The notes under the pieces: generated by a model
What the model saw: the letters and a program-made list of their open reading frames with translations, nothing else
Database searches by the model: none
What the model was told of the DNA's origin: nothing
DNA from: DASQZK01 sp963809925
Lineage (GTDB): Bacteria; Bacteroidota; Bacteroidia; Bacteroidales; GCA-2748055
Direction of reading: 5' to 3'
Assembly (NCBI GenBank): GCA_963809925.1
Contig: CAWELH010000004.1
Coordinates: 744,001 to 808,000, forward strand
Length of the DNA: 64,000 bases
Part shown: positions 1 through 8,522 of the stretch, in pieces
Position numbering within the stretch: the stretch's first letter is position 1
Layout: the number at the start of each line of letters is the position of its first letter
Program-made: the position numbers and the translations under genes

Positions 1-414
1 ATCGGTCAGCCTCTTCTCGGACTGTTTGGCGTTGATATCTCATCCTTTGCTATTGCCGGGTCCATTGTGATCTTTCTCCTCGGTATCGAGATGGTGCTGG
101 GCATAGAGCTCTTCAAACATGAGGCGGTAGGCGACAGTGTTTCAATCGTTCCGCTGGCTTTTCCCCTGATAGCCGGAGCAGGTTCTATCACAACACTGTT
201 GTCACTCAGGGCAGAATACCAGATGATCAATATTCTCATAGCCCTCATTTTGAATATGATCTTTGTGTACCTCGTCCTTCGGCTTACGGATGTTTTCGAA
301 CGTGTACTCGGCCCCGGCGGACTCCATATTGTAAGAAAATTCTTTGGCATTATCCTTCTTGCCATTGCAATCAAATTGTTTACCACGAATACAGGACTGA
401 TGGTAGGTAGGTGA
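1..414 (+). CDS. MarC family integral membrane protein (5' truncated)
   Basis: Only the last 137 or so codons are present; the reading frame is open from the first base, so the gene starts outside the window. The visible part carries a hydrophobic segment around bases 40-110, the segment VPLAFPLIAGAGSITTLLSL, and two more C-terminal membrane helices ending in RKFFGIILLAIAIKLF. The PLAxPxIAGxGSI pattern is the hallmark of the MarC/YchE family, multi-pass inner-membrane proteins of poorly known function (MarC itself was once wrongly linked to multidrug resistance). Nothing in the neighbourhood suggests a substrate. The next gene lies on the other strand, so this is the end of a plus-strand transcription unit. 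Confidence 0.88.
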   Translation: MGQPLLGLFGVDISSFAIAGSIVIFLLGIEMVLGIELFKHEAVGDSVSIVPLAFPLIAGAGSITTLLSLRAEYQMINILIALILNMIFVYLVLRLTDVFERVLGPGGLHIVRKFFGIILLAIAIKLFTTNTGLMVGR

Positions 415-591
415 TCCTGAATAAACACTGATATTTAAATTATTGGGATTGGAATTGGAGCACATTGGTTCAGGGGAGGTATTTCCATTAAAATACATGT
501 TCAGGGCAGGATAATCCGGAACCACGATTGTTATTGTTTCCACATTCGGCACAATTGAAATTTTGGCTATTCTATATATTGTAAAGATTTG

Positions 592-1455
592 TTACTGTTC
601 AAGGGTTTTCAACGCCCTAAGAACATCAGGTGCAACTTCTCCGGTAAATATCATAATAACGTCCCCCTTCCTCGAGATCAACCAGTTCTTCAAACCTTTA
701 ATTGTGAGTTCATCATCCTTAAGTTGCCACCCGTTCTCGGTCAGCATCCTCTCAAGATGTGACTGACTTTTGAAATTAAAGATAAATACCCCGATGTCTT
801 TCCCTTCAAAACTCACGTTATACCATATACAAATATAACCGGAATAGTCCCCGAAGCGGTACGACCAATCGGGCAAACCATTCTGGAAGCCCAGCGGACC
901 CATGATGATCCTGAAATCCGTGAAACTGAAATCACCGGTTTCAGACGGGTATATGTCCTGCAGGGTCAGCCCTTTATTTTCAGGTTTGGCATAAAGCAGA
1001 TCTGCAATCCGGCGTACAAGCAATTGTTCTTCTGTGGAACCGCGCTCACCGGCTATGGTGACGTAATAATCGGAAACAGGAAAAGTAAGGGCATAGTGGG
1101 TCTGACAGAACATCTGATTCAGGGTACTATCCCGGGAGAAACAGCCGTACTTTTTTACACTGTACAGTCCAAGGGCCTCGTATGGATTTTCAAAGCGATA
1201 GATCTCAATCTCAAGCCTGATATCGCCCGATGCAACCTGGTAATACCTCAGATCCTGAAATCCATACTCGATGAAAAGATTGGCAGCTCCGTCAATATGG
1301 CTCCAGAGGGTGTTGCCAGTAAAATATTTCTGTGACCGGATGGTTACATTATCGAGGCCGCCCCCGTTAAATACGAGGCTGTCCTGCCCTGATACCTTCA
1401 TTAAAAAGAGCAGTACTATAAAGATGATCAAAAGATGTTTCACGTAACGATGCAT
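592..1455 (-). CDS. DUF6599 family secreted protein
   Basis: A 287-residue protein with an N-terminal signal peptide (hydrophobic residues 9-20, cleavage near SGQ-DS). The middle contains SHIDGAANLFIEYGFQ followed by EIEIYRFENPYEALGLYS, the pattern of DUF6599 proteins found in Bacteroidota and Acidobacteriota, which are exported and of unknown function. No catalytic motif is visible. It lies 43 bases downstream of a small open frame and the GH2 gene on the same strand and may be the last gene of that unit. The family call rests on remembered pattern similarity; the function is unknown. Confidence 0.75.
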   Translation of the reverse strand: MHRYVKHLLIIFIVLLFLMKVSGQDSLVFNGGGLDNVTIRSQKYFTGNTLWSHIDGAANLFIEYGFQDLRYYQVASGDIRLEIEIYRFENPYEALGLYSVKKYGCFSRDSTLNQMFCQTHYALTFPVSDYYVTIAGERGSTEEQLLVRRIADLLYAKPENKGLTLQDIYPSETGDFSFTDFRIIMGPLGFQNGLPDWSYRFGDYSGYICIWYNVSFEGKDIGVFIFNFKSQSHLERMLTENGWQLKDDELTIKGLKNWLISRKGDVIMIFTGEVAPDVLRALKTLEQ

Positions 1456-1498
1456 AGTAAAGTTAAACTGGCATAACGATAATTTAGTGCAGGATTGT

Positions 1499-1621
1499 TT
1501 ACCCTGCCACCACCGATCTCAGGTCAATCTTTTCCGGATCACATTCACCAAGTCCCAGCTCACGAGCCATAGCCAAAAGTTGTTTTGACTGTTCGATATC
1601 GGTTTTCTGAATGACTTCCAT
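1499..1621 (-). CDS. possible 40-residue small protein downstream of GH2
   Basis: An ATG lies one base after the stop codon of the GH2 gene and opens a 40-codon frame (MEVIQKTDIEQSKQLLAM... ending RSVVAG). Its purine-rich upstream context is the end of the GH2 gene. The composition is protein-like: mixed charge, and a predicted helix over the first 20 residues. The tight coupling to GH2 suggests translational re-initiation. I recognise no family. It could equally be a chance frame, because it is short and has no visible domain. Confidence 0.35.
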   Translation of the reverse strand: MEVIQKTDIEQSKQLLAMARELGLGECDPEKIDLRSVVAG

Positions 1622-1622
1622 A

Positions 1623-4385
1623 TTACTTTTCACCAAAATAAAAATACAGCGTGCCCTCACGATAAGGTGGCAGGCTATGGGGGCTGAATACATTCAGAGC
1701 CCCCTGGGGACCGGTCTTTTCAGCCGGAGTAAACTTGGTTCCTATCGGGCTTACCGCTGAGAGAAAAGAAATGTCTCCGCCGGGGAAAGGCGGTGAAGTA
1801 TGGCCATTATATGCACCGGCAGGGGGTTGCGGTGTGAAAAGCCTCAGAAAGAGGTCCTCTGTAGATGAAACTACATAAAATGGCTGTCCCCGGGTAATGA
1901 ACTTCGCCCGGTACATTCTCGAGTAAAACCCCTTGAATTCAGGATAATCCCACGATTCACCGGTCACTGTATTGTTATAGTTTTTATCCCACATACCAAA
2001 CTGTGGACCCTTCATCCTGTTTTTCCATACACGATAAGGCCCGTCACCAAGATACCGGACAGCTTTTAACTCTGATTCAGGGAATGAAAAATCAATGCCT
2101 GCAAACGGATATTCACCTTTCATATAATAACGGTAGTCGAGCTGCAGCCAGCCTCCAGGTCTGAGTGCCCATCTGAAACTCAAGTGCCCCTTATTGTAAC
2201 GGACATCAATAACGATCCGATCCTTCTCCTGATGCCAGGAGATCGTATCAAATCCAACATCCTCATGAGCCAGAACAGGACCGTTACCAAAGGGTACGAC
2301 TGCTTCTTTTACCATAACCGAATCAAGAAGTCCGCCGGCCTTGTTGATGAAATACCTGATATTTCCTTCTTTCAGGATGATCTGGGCTTCATTTTCTTCA
2401 ACTGTAGCTGCGAAACCAGCTGAATTACTTACGATCTTCCAGGCTTCATCCTTGGGAGACTGAACCGGCCATGACCAGTCCATGATACTACGCCCGTGCG
2501 GATCAACGGCGGAAAGTTTAAGGATATCAAAGTCCCGCCAGTTTTCAGGCAGGGTAAGGTCAACGATTCCTCTCATCCCGGCCGCGGTATGCGGGGAGGT
2601 GATGGAATAGCTTATCCCGGTCTTCTCAGTATCAAACCATGGACAGGAAACCAGGCTGAGGCTGAAATGGCACTGGTCGAGGTTTGTAAAGAAAAAGCGA
2701 TTTTCAACATTCAGATAACCGTTGAATGCAGGAGGCAGATTTTCCATGTCAACATGCACGGGGCTCCAAATCTCCCTGATAGACCAGAAACTGCCTTCTT
2801 TCTCCCGGTAAGGTCCGAGGATGCCGTCGGCTGCATTATTAGTTCTTGTATCTATCCGTCCGTCTTCATCGGTACGTACAACCCCTTCGTCCGAAAAATC
2901 CCAGAGAAAGCCCCCGGCCGAGAGAGGGCGGTCAAGCATCAGGTTCCAGTAATCATCCAGTCCGGCACCATGTCCGCCATCATACAAACCGTGTAGAAAT
3001 TCTGTGGGGAAAAAGATATCACGACCGTTAAAATCGACATTCTGCCCGTAATTCCAGTTGATGTAATGTTCGGTATTCAACCCATCGAATATTTCCCGTG
3101 GATGAACAATCTTGCGGTTTTGGGGATCATACTTCGCAAATTCATCGTTGAGATCATCATTCCAGCCATTTTCATTACCGTTATCCCACAGTACGATGCA
3201 GGGATGATTCACATCCCTGTTTACCATTTCCCTGACCAGCTTCTTACCAATGTCTGTATTGTACGGTGGTTTCTGCCAGCCCGCCAGTTCGTCCAGAACA
3301 AATAATCCGATTGAATCGCAGGCATCCAGGAAGTGGACATCAGGGGGGTAGTGCGACATTCTCACGGCATTCATATTCATATCCTTCATCAATTCCACAT
3401 CCTCAATGCTGAGTGTCTTGTTCAGCGCCCTGCCCGTTGTTGGCCAGAAGGAATGACGACAAACGCCTCTGAACATGATCTTCTGTCCGTTAAGATAAAT
3501 CCCATCCCTCTCTTTCACCTCTACGGTCCTGAATCCAAAGCGTTCACTAAGACTGTGAATGATGTGTTTACCATCGATCAGATCAATTTTTACCGTGTAG
3601 AGGTTCGGAAATTCCGGACTCCAGAGTTCCGGCTTAATAATGCTGGTTTTCACTGTCTGAACGCCGGCTTTTTTATCCACCGCCATAGATGTTGTATGGC
3701 TTTTACCGGCGATGGTCAAAGGCGTGATATTTACCTTGATGCTATCAGCATCCCGCAGATTAACGACATGAATTTCAGCCACGAAGCTGCCGTCAGCCTT
3801 AGCGTTTACCGCTATCCTGTCTATATGCTCAACCGGTGAAACCCGTAAGTACACAGGACGGAAAATGCCGCCAAACACCCAGTAGTCGGCATCCCGTTCA
3901 GCCGAATTAACCGATGCATCCGATGACATTTTGCTGACGGTAACCTCCAGCAGGTTATCTTTTCCTGGCTTTATGAGTCCTGTGATATCGTATGAGAAGC
4001 GATAAAAAGCACCCTGGTGGACCGGACCGGCTGACCTCCCGTTGATTTTCACTTCCGTATCTGTCATGGAGCCTTCAAACACCAATTCGGTGATCATGTT
4101 TTTCCAGTTGGACGGCACGAAGAAAGTATGTCTGTACAGGCCCTTTTCATCTCCTTTGTTTTGATCATGGCCGTAATTATAGGTTCCGAAACCCTGCAAT
4201 TCCCAGTTTGAAGGTACCGGGATGGTTGTCCATTTTCCGCTGTTCTGCCCGCCGGTGCAGTAAAAATCCCAATCGACAGTCTGATCACTCCCGGTTCCTG
4301 ATAAATAGACACGTCGGCTTTCCTGCCCGGAAACAAGCAGGCTGGTCACCAGAAAAAATATGGAAATAGTGAAGATCCTGTACAT
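1623..4385 (-). CDS. secreted glycoside hydrolase family 2 (beta-galactosidase-like)
   Basis: A 920-residue exo-glycosidase-like protein with a signal peptide (residues 1-20). Domains in order: jelly-roll sugar-binding domain about 45-185 with the family motif DADYWVFGGIFRPVYL; immunoglobulin-like domain about 190-285; TIM barrel about 290-600; long beta-rich C-terminus. In the barrel, FRGVCRHSFWP and AVRMSHYPPD are classic GH2 strands. Glu405 in DNGNENGW fits the acid/base, and Glu462 in FPTEFLHG fits the nucleophile, though the second assignment is less certain because its surroundings diverge from LacZ. The enzyme should act in the periplasm or at the surface on a beta-linked hexoside; the substrate cannot be read from sequence. 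No SusC/SusD genes accompany it. Confidence 0.9.
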   Translation of the reverse strand: MYRIFTISIFFLVTSLLVSGQESRRVYLSGTGSDQTVDWDFYCTGGQNSGKWTTIPVPSNWELQGFGTYNYGHDQNKGDEKGLYRHTFFVPSNWKNMITELVFEGSMTDTEVKINGRSAGPVHQGAFYRFSYDITGLIKPGKDNLLEVTVSKMSSDASVNSAERDADYWVFGGIFRPVYLRVSPVEHIDRIAVNAKADGSFVAEIHVVNLRDADSIKVNITPLTIAGKSHTTSMAVDKKAGVQTVKTSIIKPELWSPEFPNLYTVKIDLIDGKHIIHSLSERFGFRTVEVKERDGIYLNGQKIMFRGVCRHSFWPTTGRALNKTLSIEDVELMKDMNMNAVRMSHYPPDVHFLDACDSIGLFVLDELAGWQKPPYNTDIGKKLVREMVNRDVNHPCIVLWDNGNENGWNDDLNDEFAKYDPQNRKIVHPREIFDGLNTEHYINWNYGQNVDFNGRDIFFPTEFLHGLYDGGHGAGLDDYWNLMLDRPLSAGGFLWDFSDEGVVRTDEDGRIDTRTNNAADGILGPYREKEGSFWSIREIWSPVHVDMENLPPAFNGYLNVENRFFFTNLDQCHFSLSLVSCPWFDTEKTGISYSITSPHTAAGMRGIVDLTLPENWRDFDILKLSAVDPHGRSIMDWSWPVQSPKDEAWKIVSNSAGFAATVEENEAQIILKEGNIRYFINKAGGLLDSVMVKEAVVPFGNGPVLAHEDVGFDTISWHQEKDRIVIDVRYNKGHLSFRWALRPGGWLQLDYRYYMKGEYPFAGIDFSFPESELKAVRYLGDGPYRVWKNRMKGPQFGMWDKNYNNTVTGESWDYPEFKGFYSRMYRAKFITRGQPFYVVSSTEDLFLRLFTPQPPAGAYNGHTSPPFPGGDISFLSAVSPIGTKFTPAEKTGPQGALNVFSPHSLPPYREGTLYFYFGEK

Positions 4386-4524
4386 AATAACTTTTTTTGA
4401 TGATGAATAGAGAAGGCTAAAATAATCATTTCTGCACAGCTGGACAGACTATTCGATCCCTGACTGCCTGTGCAGAGTTCATTTTTTTGATTTGTATCCT
4501 TATATTTACAAAAAAACCTTGACC

Positions 4525-5670
4525 ATGAGAAGAATTCTGACCGCCATTTCAGCAGCGATCTTTTTGCTGATATCATCCTTTTCTCCGGCATCGGCTCAGG
4601 ATGAGCATCCGGAAATTAAACCACTTGAAATAGGGGTGAAGGCACCGTTTTTCAATCTCCAGGGCGTTGATGGTAACTATCATACGCTTAATGATTATGA
4701 TGACGCGAACATACTGGTCGTAATTTTCACATGCAATCATTGCCCGACTGCCCAGGCCTACGAGGATAAGATAATTAAACTGACCTCAGACTATCATGCC
4801 AGCGGTGTTCAGGTGGTTGCCATCAATCCGAATGATGATGCAGCGTTAAGCCTCGCCGAAATTGGTTATTCAGATCTTGACGATAGTTTTGAAAACATGA
4901 AAATCAGGGCAAAGGACAAATCGTTCAATTTTCCATACCTGTACGACGGAAATGATGAAGAAGTATCAATGAATTATGGTCCACAGGCTACACCGCATGC
5001 TTTCGTGTTCGACAAAGAACGCTTACTTCAATACAGAGGCAGAATCGATGATACCGAAAATCCATATGTTGATGCTAAGACAACAGATCTGCGAAACGCC
5101 CTTAATGAAATGCTTGCAGGAAAAGAAGTTACCGTTAAGACCACAAAAACCTTCGGATGCTCTATCAAGTGGGCATGGAAGGATGAATGGACCAAAAAAC
5201 TGATAGAAGACTGGGCTAAAGAACCGGTAAGTGTTCAATCCGCGGACCTGAATGAAATAAAAAAAATCATTGCAAATGAGTCGGATAATCTTCGCCTGGT
5301 GAATGTCTGGGCTACATGGTGCGGCCCATGTGTCATAGAGTTCCCTGAACTGGTCAGTACCTTCCGGATGTACCGGGGCAGAGATTTCGAATTTGTGAGT
5401 ATAAGTGCCGATAAACCCGATCGTAAAGAAAAAGTCCAGGATTTTCTGGAAGAAAAGCATGCATCAAATGCGAACTATATTTTTGCAACGGATGATAACT
5501 ATGCAATGATCGACGCGATTGACGAAGAGTGGCAGGGTACCCTTCCCTATACACTGGTCATTAAACCCGGGGGAGAAGTGATATACAAACATGCCGGGGC
5601 TGTGGACCTGCAGGAATTGAGAAAAACGATTATCGGATACCTTGGCAGATACTATGCCGATGATAAGTAG
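4525..5670 (+). CDS. exported double-thioredoxin-fold protein (AhpC/TSA-like plus TlpA-like)
   Basis: A 381-residue protein from the start chosen at 4525, which places a clean signal peptide (MRRILTAISA... SPASAQ) at the N-terminus; an in-frame start 33 bases earlier would add a polar leader. The first domain (about 30-205) is redoxin-like with CNHC at 70-73 and a TPH cis-proline near 157. The second (about 240-375) is TlpA/ResA-like with WCGPC (Cys266, Cys269) and LPYT as the cis-proline region. It is therefore a periplasmic disulfide reductase or peroxiredoxin-like thiol protein with two potential CxxC centres in one chain. It is divergent from the GH2 gene and followed by a secreted RraA-like gene. 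Confidence 0.88.
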   Translation: MRRILTAISAAIFLLISSFSPASAQDEHPEIKPLEIGVKAPFFNLQGVDGNYHTLNDYDDANILVVIFTCNHCPTAQAYEDKIIKLTSDYHASGVQVVAINPNDDAALSLAEIGYSDLDDSFENMKIRAKDKSFNFPYLYDGNDEEVSMNYGPQATPHAFVFDKERLLQYRGRIDDTENPYVDAKTTDLRNALNEMLAGKEVTVKTTKTFGCSIKWAWKDEWTKKLIEDWAKEPVSVQSADLNEIKKIIANESDNLRLVNVWATWCGPCVIEFPELVSTFRMYRGRDFEFVSISADKPDRKEKVQDFLEEKHASNANYIFATDDNYAMIDAIDEEWQGTLPYTLVIKPGGEVIYKHAGAVDLQELRKTIIGYLGRYYADDK

Positions 5671-5793
5671 GTCGTCATCCACAAGTTATCATTACACTCC
5701 GTAGTTTGCCCTCCGCTCCCAGGAGCCGGTATGGAGGTGAAAAAGGTTATGATGATCACTAATATATATACCAAATCAACTAAAACTCATCCA

Positions 5794-6579
5794 ATGAAAA
5801 GAATGGTAAGTTTCATTCAGGCTATGGTCCTGTGTTCCTTTACCGTGGTTGTAACGGCCCAGGATCTTTCTGACCAGAATATTCTCAAACTCTATAAGGA
5901 TCTTCGCGTTGCAGATGTCTCCGACGGTATGGATTACATCGGTCTGCATGATCAGGGTCTCCTGGACCAGTCGATCGAAGCATTGTGGAAAAACATCGAG
6001 AACTTCGACCATGTTTTCAGAGGCATCGCTTTAACGGTGAGATATGTTCCCACTAACCGTGAGTTTCCGAGCAACCTGAGAGGCAAGGAGTATGAAAATT
6101 GGAGAGATCAGTGGTACAGTCACCTTTCGGCAGAGCCCTTTATCGATTCCATCGCACCTGGGAATGTTATTGTAATTGATAATGCAGGACACAATGACGT
6201 GGGTACAGTCGGTTCCAACAATTCCCTCATCTGGAAGAAAAAAGGTGCAGTCGGCATCGTGTCAAACGGTGGAATCCGGGATACAGATGAGATCATCAAA
6301 GAACAAATTCCTGTTTACCTGGATATTGCAAATCGGGGAAGAGGCATACGTCCCGGCAGGAATGAGCTGGAATCGATCAATAAACCGGTGGTGATCGGAG
6401 GTGTTCTGATCAACCCTGGCGATGTTATCGTTGCTGACGGGGATGGCGTAATTGTTGTTCCACGACAGCATGCTGTTGAGGTGGCCAAAGCTGCACTTGA
6501 AGTTCTTTCAGTTGATAAGGCTGCACGCAAACGTCTTTACGAACAACTCGGTATCCCTCTTGATTTTACGGTAGAGTAG
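5794..6579 (+). CDS. exported RraA-like family protein
   Basis: A 261-residue protein of the RraA / 4-hydroxy-4-methyl-2-oxoglutarate (HMG/CHA) aldolase fold. Diagnostic features are DVSDGMDYIG near residue 41, VSNGGIRDTDEI (Asn158-Asp163; Arg and Asp bind substrate and metal in the aldolases) and VIVADGDGVIVVP at 211-223. The start at 5794 gives a signal peptide (MKRMVSFIQA... VVVTAQ). An upstream in-frame ATG at 5731 has a better Shine-Dalgarno (AGGAG) but would put 21 polar residues before the hydrophobic core. RraA-like proteins are usually cytosolic, so export is unusual. The substrate is unknown, perhaps a carboxylated oxo-acid. Confidence 0.87.
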   Translation: MKRMVSFIQAMVLCSFTVVVTAQDLSDQNILKLYKDLRVADVSDGMDYIGLHDQGLLDQSIEALWKNIENFDHVFRGIALTVRYVPTNREFPSNLRGKEYENWRDQWYSHLSAEPFIDSIAPGNVIVIDNAGHNDVGTVGSNNSLIWKKKGAVGIVSNGGIRDTDEIIKEQIPVYLDIANRGRGIRPGRNELESINKPVVIGGVLINPGDVIVADGDGVIVVPRQHAVEVAKAALEVLSVDKAARKRLYEQLGIPLDFTVE

Positions 6580-6597
6580 GAACTGGAAAGCGGACTG

Positions 6598-6646
6598 TTT
6601 ACCGATTAAAACCACCATTTACCGGTAAATAGATACCGTTCACCGA
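6598..6646 (+). promoter_or_regulatory. three direct repeats, probable LytTR regulator binding sites
   Basis: TTTACCGA (6598-6605), TTTACCGG (6618-6625) and TTCACCGA (6639-6646) recur with a 20-21 nt period, about two helical turns. LytTR regulators bind short direct repeats with this spacing upstream of the -35 region. The set lies 31-79 bases upstream of a TAnnTTTG box and in front of the operon that encodes a LytTR regulator, so autoregulation is the simplest reading. The middle copy also forms a 14-bp palindrome (ATTTACCGGTAAAT, 6617-6630), so a dimeric repressor is an alternative. Confidence 0.6.
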
Positions 6647-6676
6647 ATACTGTTTTCACAACACGCTGTTCAGCGT

Positions 6677-6684
6677 TACTTTTG
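6677..6684 (+). promoter_or_regulatory. Bacteroidota-type -7 promoter box
   Basis: TACTTTTG matches the TAnnTTTG -7 consensus used by the primary sigma factor of Bacteroidota. It lies 40 bases before the ATG of the LiaF-like gene, leaving a leader of about 35 nt that contains the purine-rich GGAGGAATTC. The -33 element is not convincing, consistent with an activator-dependent promoter served by the upstream repeats. Confidence 0.5.
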
Positions 6685-6724
6685 ATATATCAAATCAAAT
6701 CAAACGTAACGGAGGAATTCAAAA

Positions 6725-7435
6725 ATGAACATTATTATGGAACAACATCGTGAAAAACGCAGCAACAAAGCATTGCTTGGAATTGTACTGATCCTGGTGG
6801 GTTTGGTACTTGTTGGAAACCAGTTTAATCTTGTCCCCGGGAATCTGAGGGATATCTTTTTCACCTGGCAGGGACTGCTCATCCTGATCGGAATCATTTT
6901 TATGTCGAGAAGGGATAATAAAGCGACGGGTTATATCCTTGTTGGCATTGGCATTTTCTTTATGATCCCTGAAGTTTTTGATGTGCCCTATGAATGGCGC
7001 AGACTTTTCTGGCCAATCATGATCATCTTTATTGGTGTTGCAGTTCTTTTCGGCACCACTTTCCGGTACCGGAGACATCTTACCATTGAAGGCACCGATG
7101 ATGATCTTCTGGATGACGTGAATATTTTTGGTGGTCATGACCGTGTTGTTACGACAAAGTCTTTCCGGGGTGGAAGCGTGATTTCTATTTTTGGAGGTGG
7201 TAAATATGACCTGCGTAAATCCACCCTGTCACATGAAACAAATATTCTTGAAATGATCAATGTTTTTGGGGGAAGCAAGCTTATTGTCCCTTCCGACTGG
7301 GAAGTTAAGATTGAGATTGTTGCGATCTTTGGTGGCTATAACGATAAGCGGGTAGTTAACGATGTCATGTCGGAACAAAAGCTTATCATTAAGGGTATTG
7401 CCTTGTTTGGTGGAGGTGAAATTACCAGCTACTAA
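6725..7435 (+). CDS. LiaF-like membrane protein (DUF5668 plus toastrack-like C-terminus)
   Basis: A 236-residue protein with four predicted membrane helices (about 14-34, 43-58, 64-82, 91-110) typical of LiaF/DUF5668 proteins, followed by a soluble beta-rich domain. That domain has repeating glycine motifs (NIFGGHDR, SIFGGGKYD, NVFGGSK, AIFGGY), the signature of the LiaF/VraT C-terminal beta-solenoid. In Firmicutes, LiaF is a negative regulator of the cell-envelope stress kinase LiaS. Here it is immediately upstream of a LytS-type kinase and a LytTR regulator, so it is probably their membrane sensor or inhibitor. GGAGG 10-14 bases upstream supports the start at 6725; an internal ATG at 6740 is possible. 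All three genes are tightly spaced. Confidence 0.88.
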   Translation: MNIIMEQHREKRSNKALLGIVLILVGLVLVGNQFNLVPGNLRDIFFTWQGLLILIGIIFMSRRDNKATGYILVGIGIFFMIPEVFDVPYEWRRLFWPIMIIFIGVAVLFGTTFRYRRHLTIEGTDDDLLDDVNIFGGHDRVVTTKSFRGGSVISIFGGGKYDLRKSTLSHETNILEMINVFGGSKLIVPSDWEVKIEIVAIFGGYNDKRVVNDVMSEQKLIIKGIALFGGGEITSY

Positions 7436-7440
7436 TTGTT

Positions 7441-8499
7441 ATGTTGAATCCTATCATTACCAAACGAGTCTATTTTCTGGCTTATTTGCTCATCTGGATG
7501 GTCATTGTCGGCCTCCAGGTGAGCATTGAGCATTATTTTTTTTATATCGACACTTCATATGCATTTGTTGATTCACTCACCTCAGGGGTGATCCATGCTG
7601 TCATCGGTCTTGCTGTTTGGTACCCGGTACGCTTTAATCCAGTAAGTATGGCAAATGTTGTAAGCCCGCTGATCAATATAACAGCAACCGGACTTTTCAC
7701 TGTCTTCATATGGGTGGGATCGGCATATCTGCTTTTGCATAATATCTTCGCGTCAGATGATCTTTTCATCGATTTCCTTAATCGTTCTCTCCCATACAGG
7801 ATCGTGACCGACGTACTGTTTTATATCGTTCTGGTATTGGTGTATTCTCTCATGGTATACAGTGTTAACCTGAATCAAAAACTGTCCGATGAGGCAAGTC
7901 TGAGATCCCTTGTCAGGGATGCTGAATTGAATGCGTTGAAAGCACAGATAAATCCTCACTTCCTCTTTAACTCACTCAATTCAATCAGCCTCCTTACCAT
8001 GAGAAATCCTGGTAAGGCAAGGGAAATGATCATAAAATTATCCGATTTTCTGAGGTACTCCCTTCGTTCAGGCGATGTTGAGACAACCACACTGAAGGTT
8101 GAACTTGAAAATATGAAGCGTTATCTGGATATTGAAAGGATCAGGTTTGGTGACAAGTTGCTGTATGAGAATACCTGTGATGAAACCTTACTGGATTCAT
8201 CCATTCCGAATATGATCCTTCAGCCGCTCCTTGAAAATGCTGTCAAGCATGGAGTATATGAAAGCACGGATCCGATCTCTATTCATCTCAGCGTTACCGG
8301 AACACGGACATCCATTGAAATCATTGTTGTCAATGATTTCGATCCCCAAGCCACTCCCAGGAAAGGGGCGGGCATCGGACTGACCAACATCAAGGAACGA
8401 TTGCGATTGCTATACGGCAGGGATGACTTGTTGTCATTCGTGAAAGAACAGTCCAAATTTACGGTCCGGCTGGTCGTGCCCCAGAGCCCTCAAAGCTGA
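7441..8499 (+). CDS. LytS/YehU-type sensor histidine kinase
   Basis: A 352-residue membrane kinase. Four hydrophobic segments lie at about 10-30, 48-62, 72-100 and 120-143, with no separate periplasmic sensor domain. The dimerization/phosphoacceptor region AQINPHFLFNSLNSI gives His173. The HATPase has the N-box PLLENAVKHG (Glu265, Asn266) and the G-box GAGIGLTNIKERL (309-321). This is the PF06580 His_kinase family that pairs with LytTR regulators. It starts 5 bases after the LiaF-like gene and ends 23 bases before the response regulator. With so little extracellular sequence, the input is probably relayed by the LiaF-like protein, as in intramembrane-sensing kinases. Confidence 0.95.
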   Translation: MLNPIITKRVYFLAYLLIWMVIVGLQVSIEHYFFYIDTSYAFVDSLTSGVIHAVIGLAVWYPVRFNPVSMANVVSPLINITATGLFTVFIWVGSAYLLLHNIFASDDLFIDFLNRSLPYRIVTDVLFYIVLVLVYSLMVYSVNLNQKLSDEASLRSLVRDAELNALKAQINPHFLFNSLNSISLLTMRNPGKAREMIIKLSDFLRYSLRSGDVETTTLKVELENMKRYLDIERIRFGDKLLYENTCDETLLDSSIPNMILQPLLENAVKHGVYESTDPISIHLSVTGTRTSIEIIVVNDFDPQATPRKGAGIGLTNIKERLRLLYGRDDLLSFVKEQSKFTVRLVVPQSPQS

Positions 8500-8522
8500 T
8501 ATAATTTTAATTTACTTAAATC

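Noticed and set aside
202..552. Minus-strand frame overlapping the MarC end
   Set aside because: The frame is open only through codon bias of the opposite gene; the part outside it (415-552) has no motif, and a GTG start would be needed.
2496..2996. 166-codon plus-strand frame inside the GH2 gene
   Set aside because: It is antisense to the catalytic-domain coding region, with no recognisable family.
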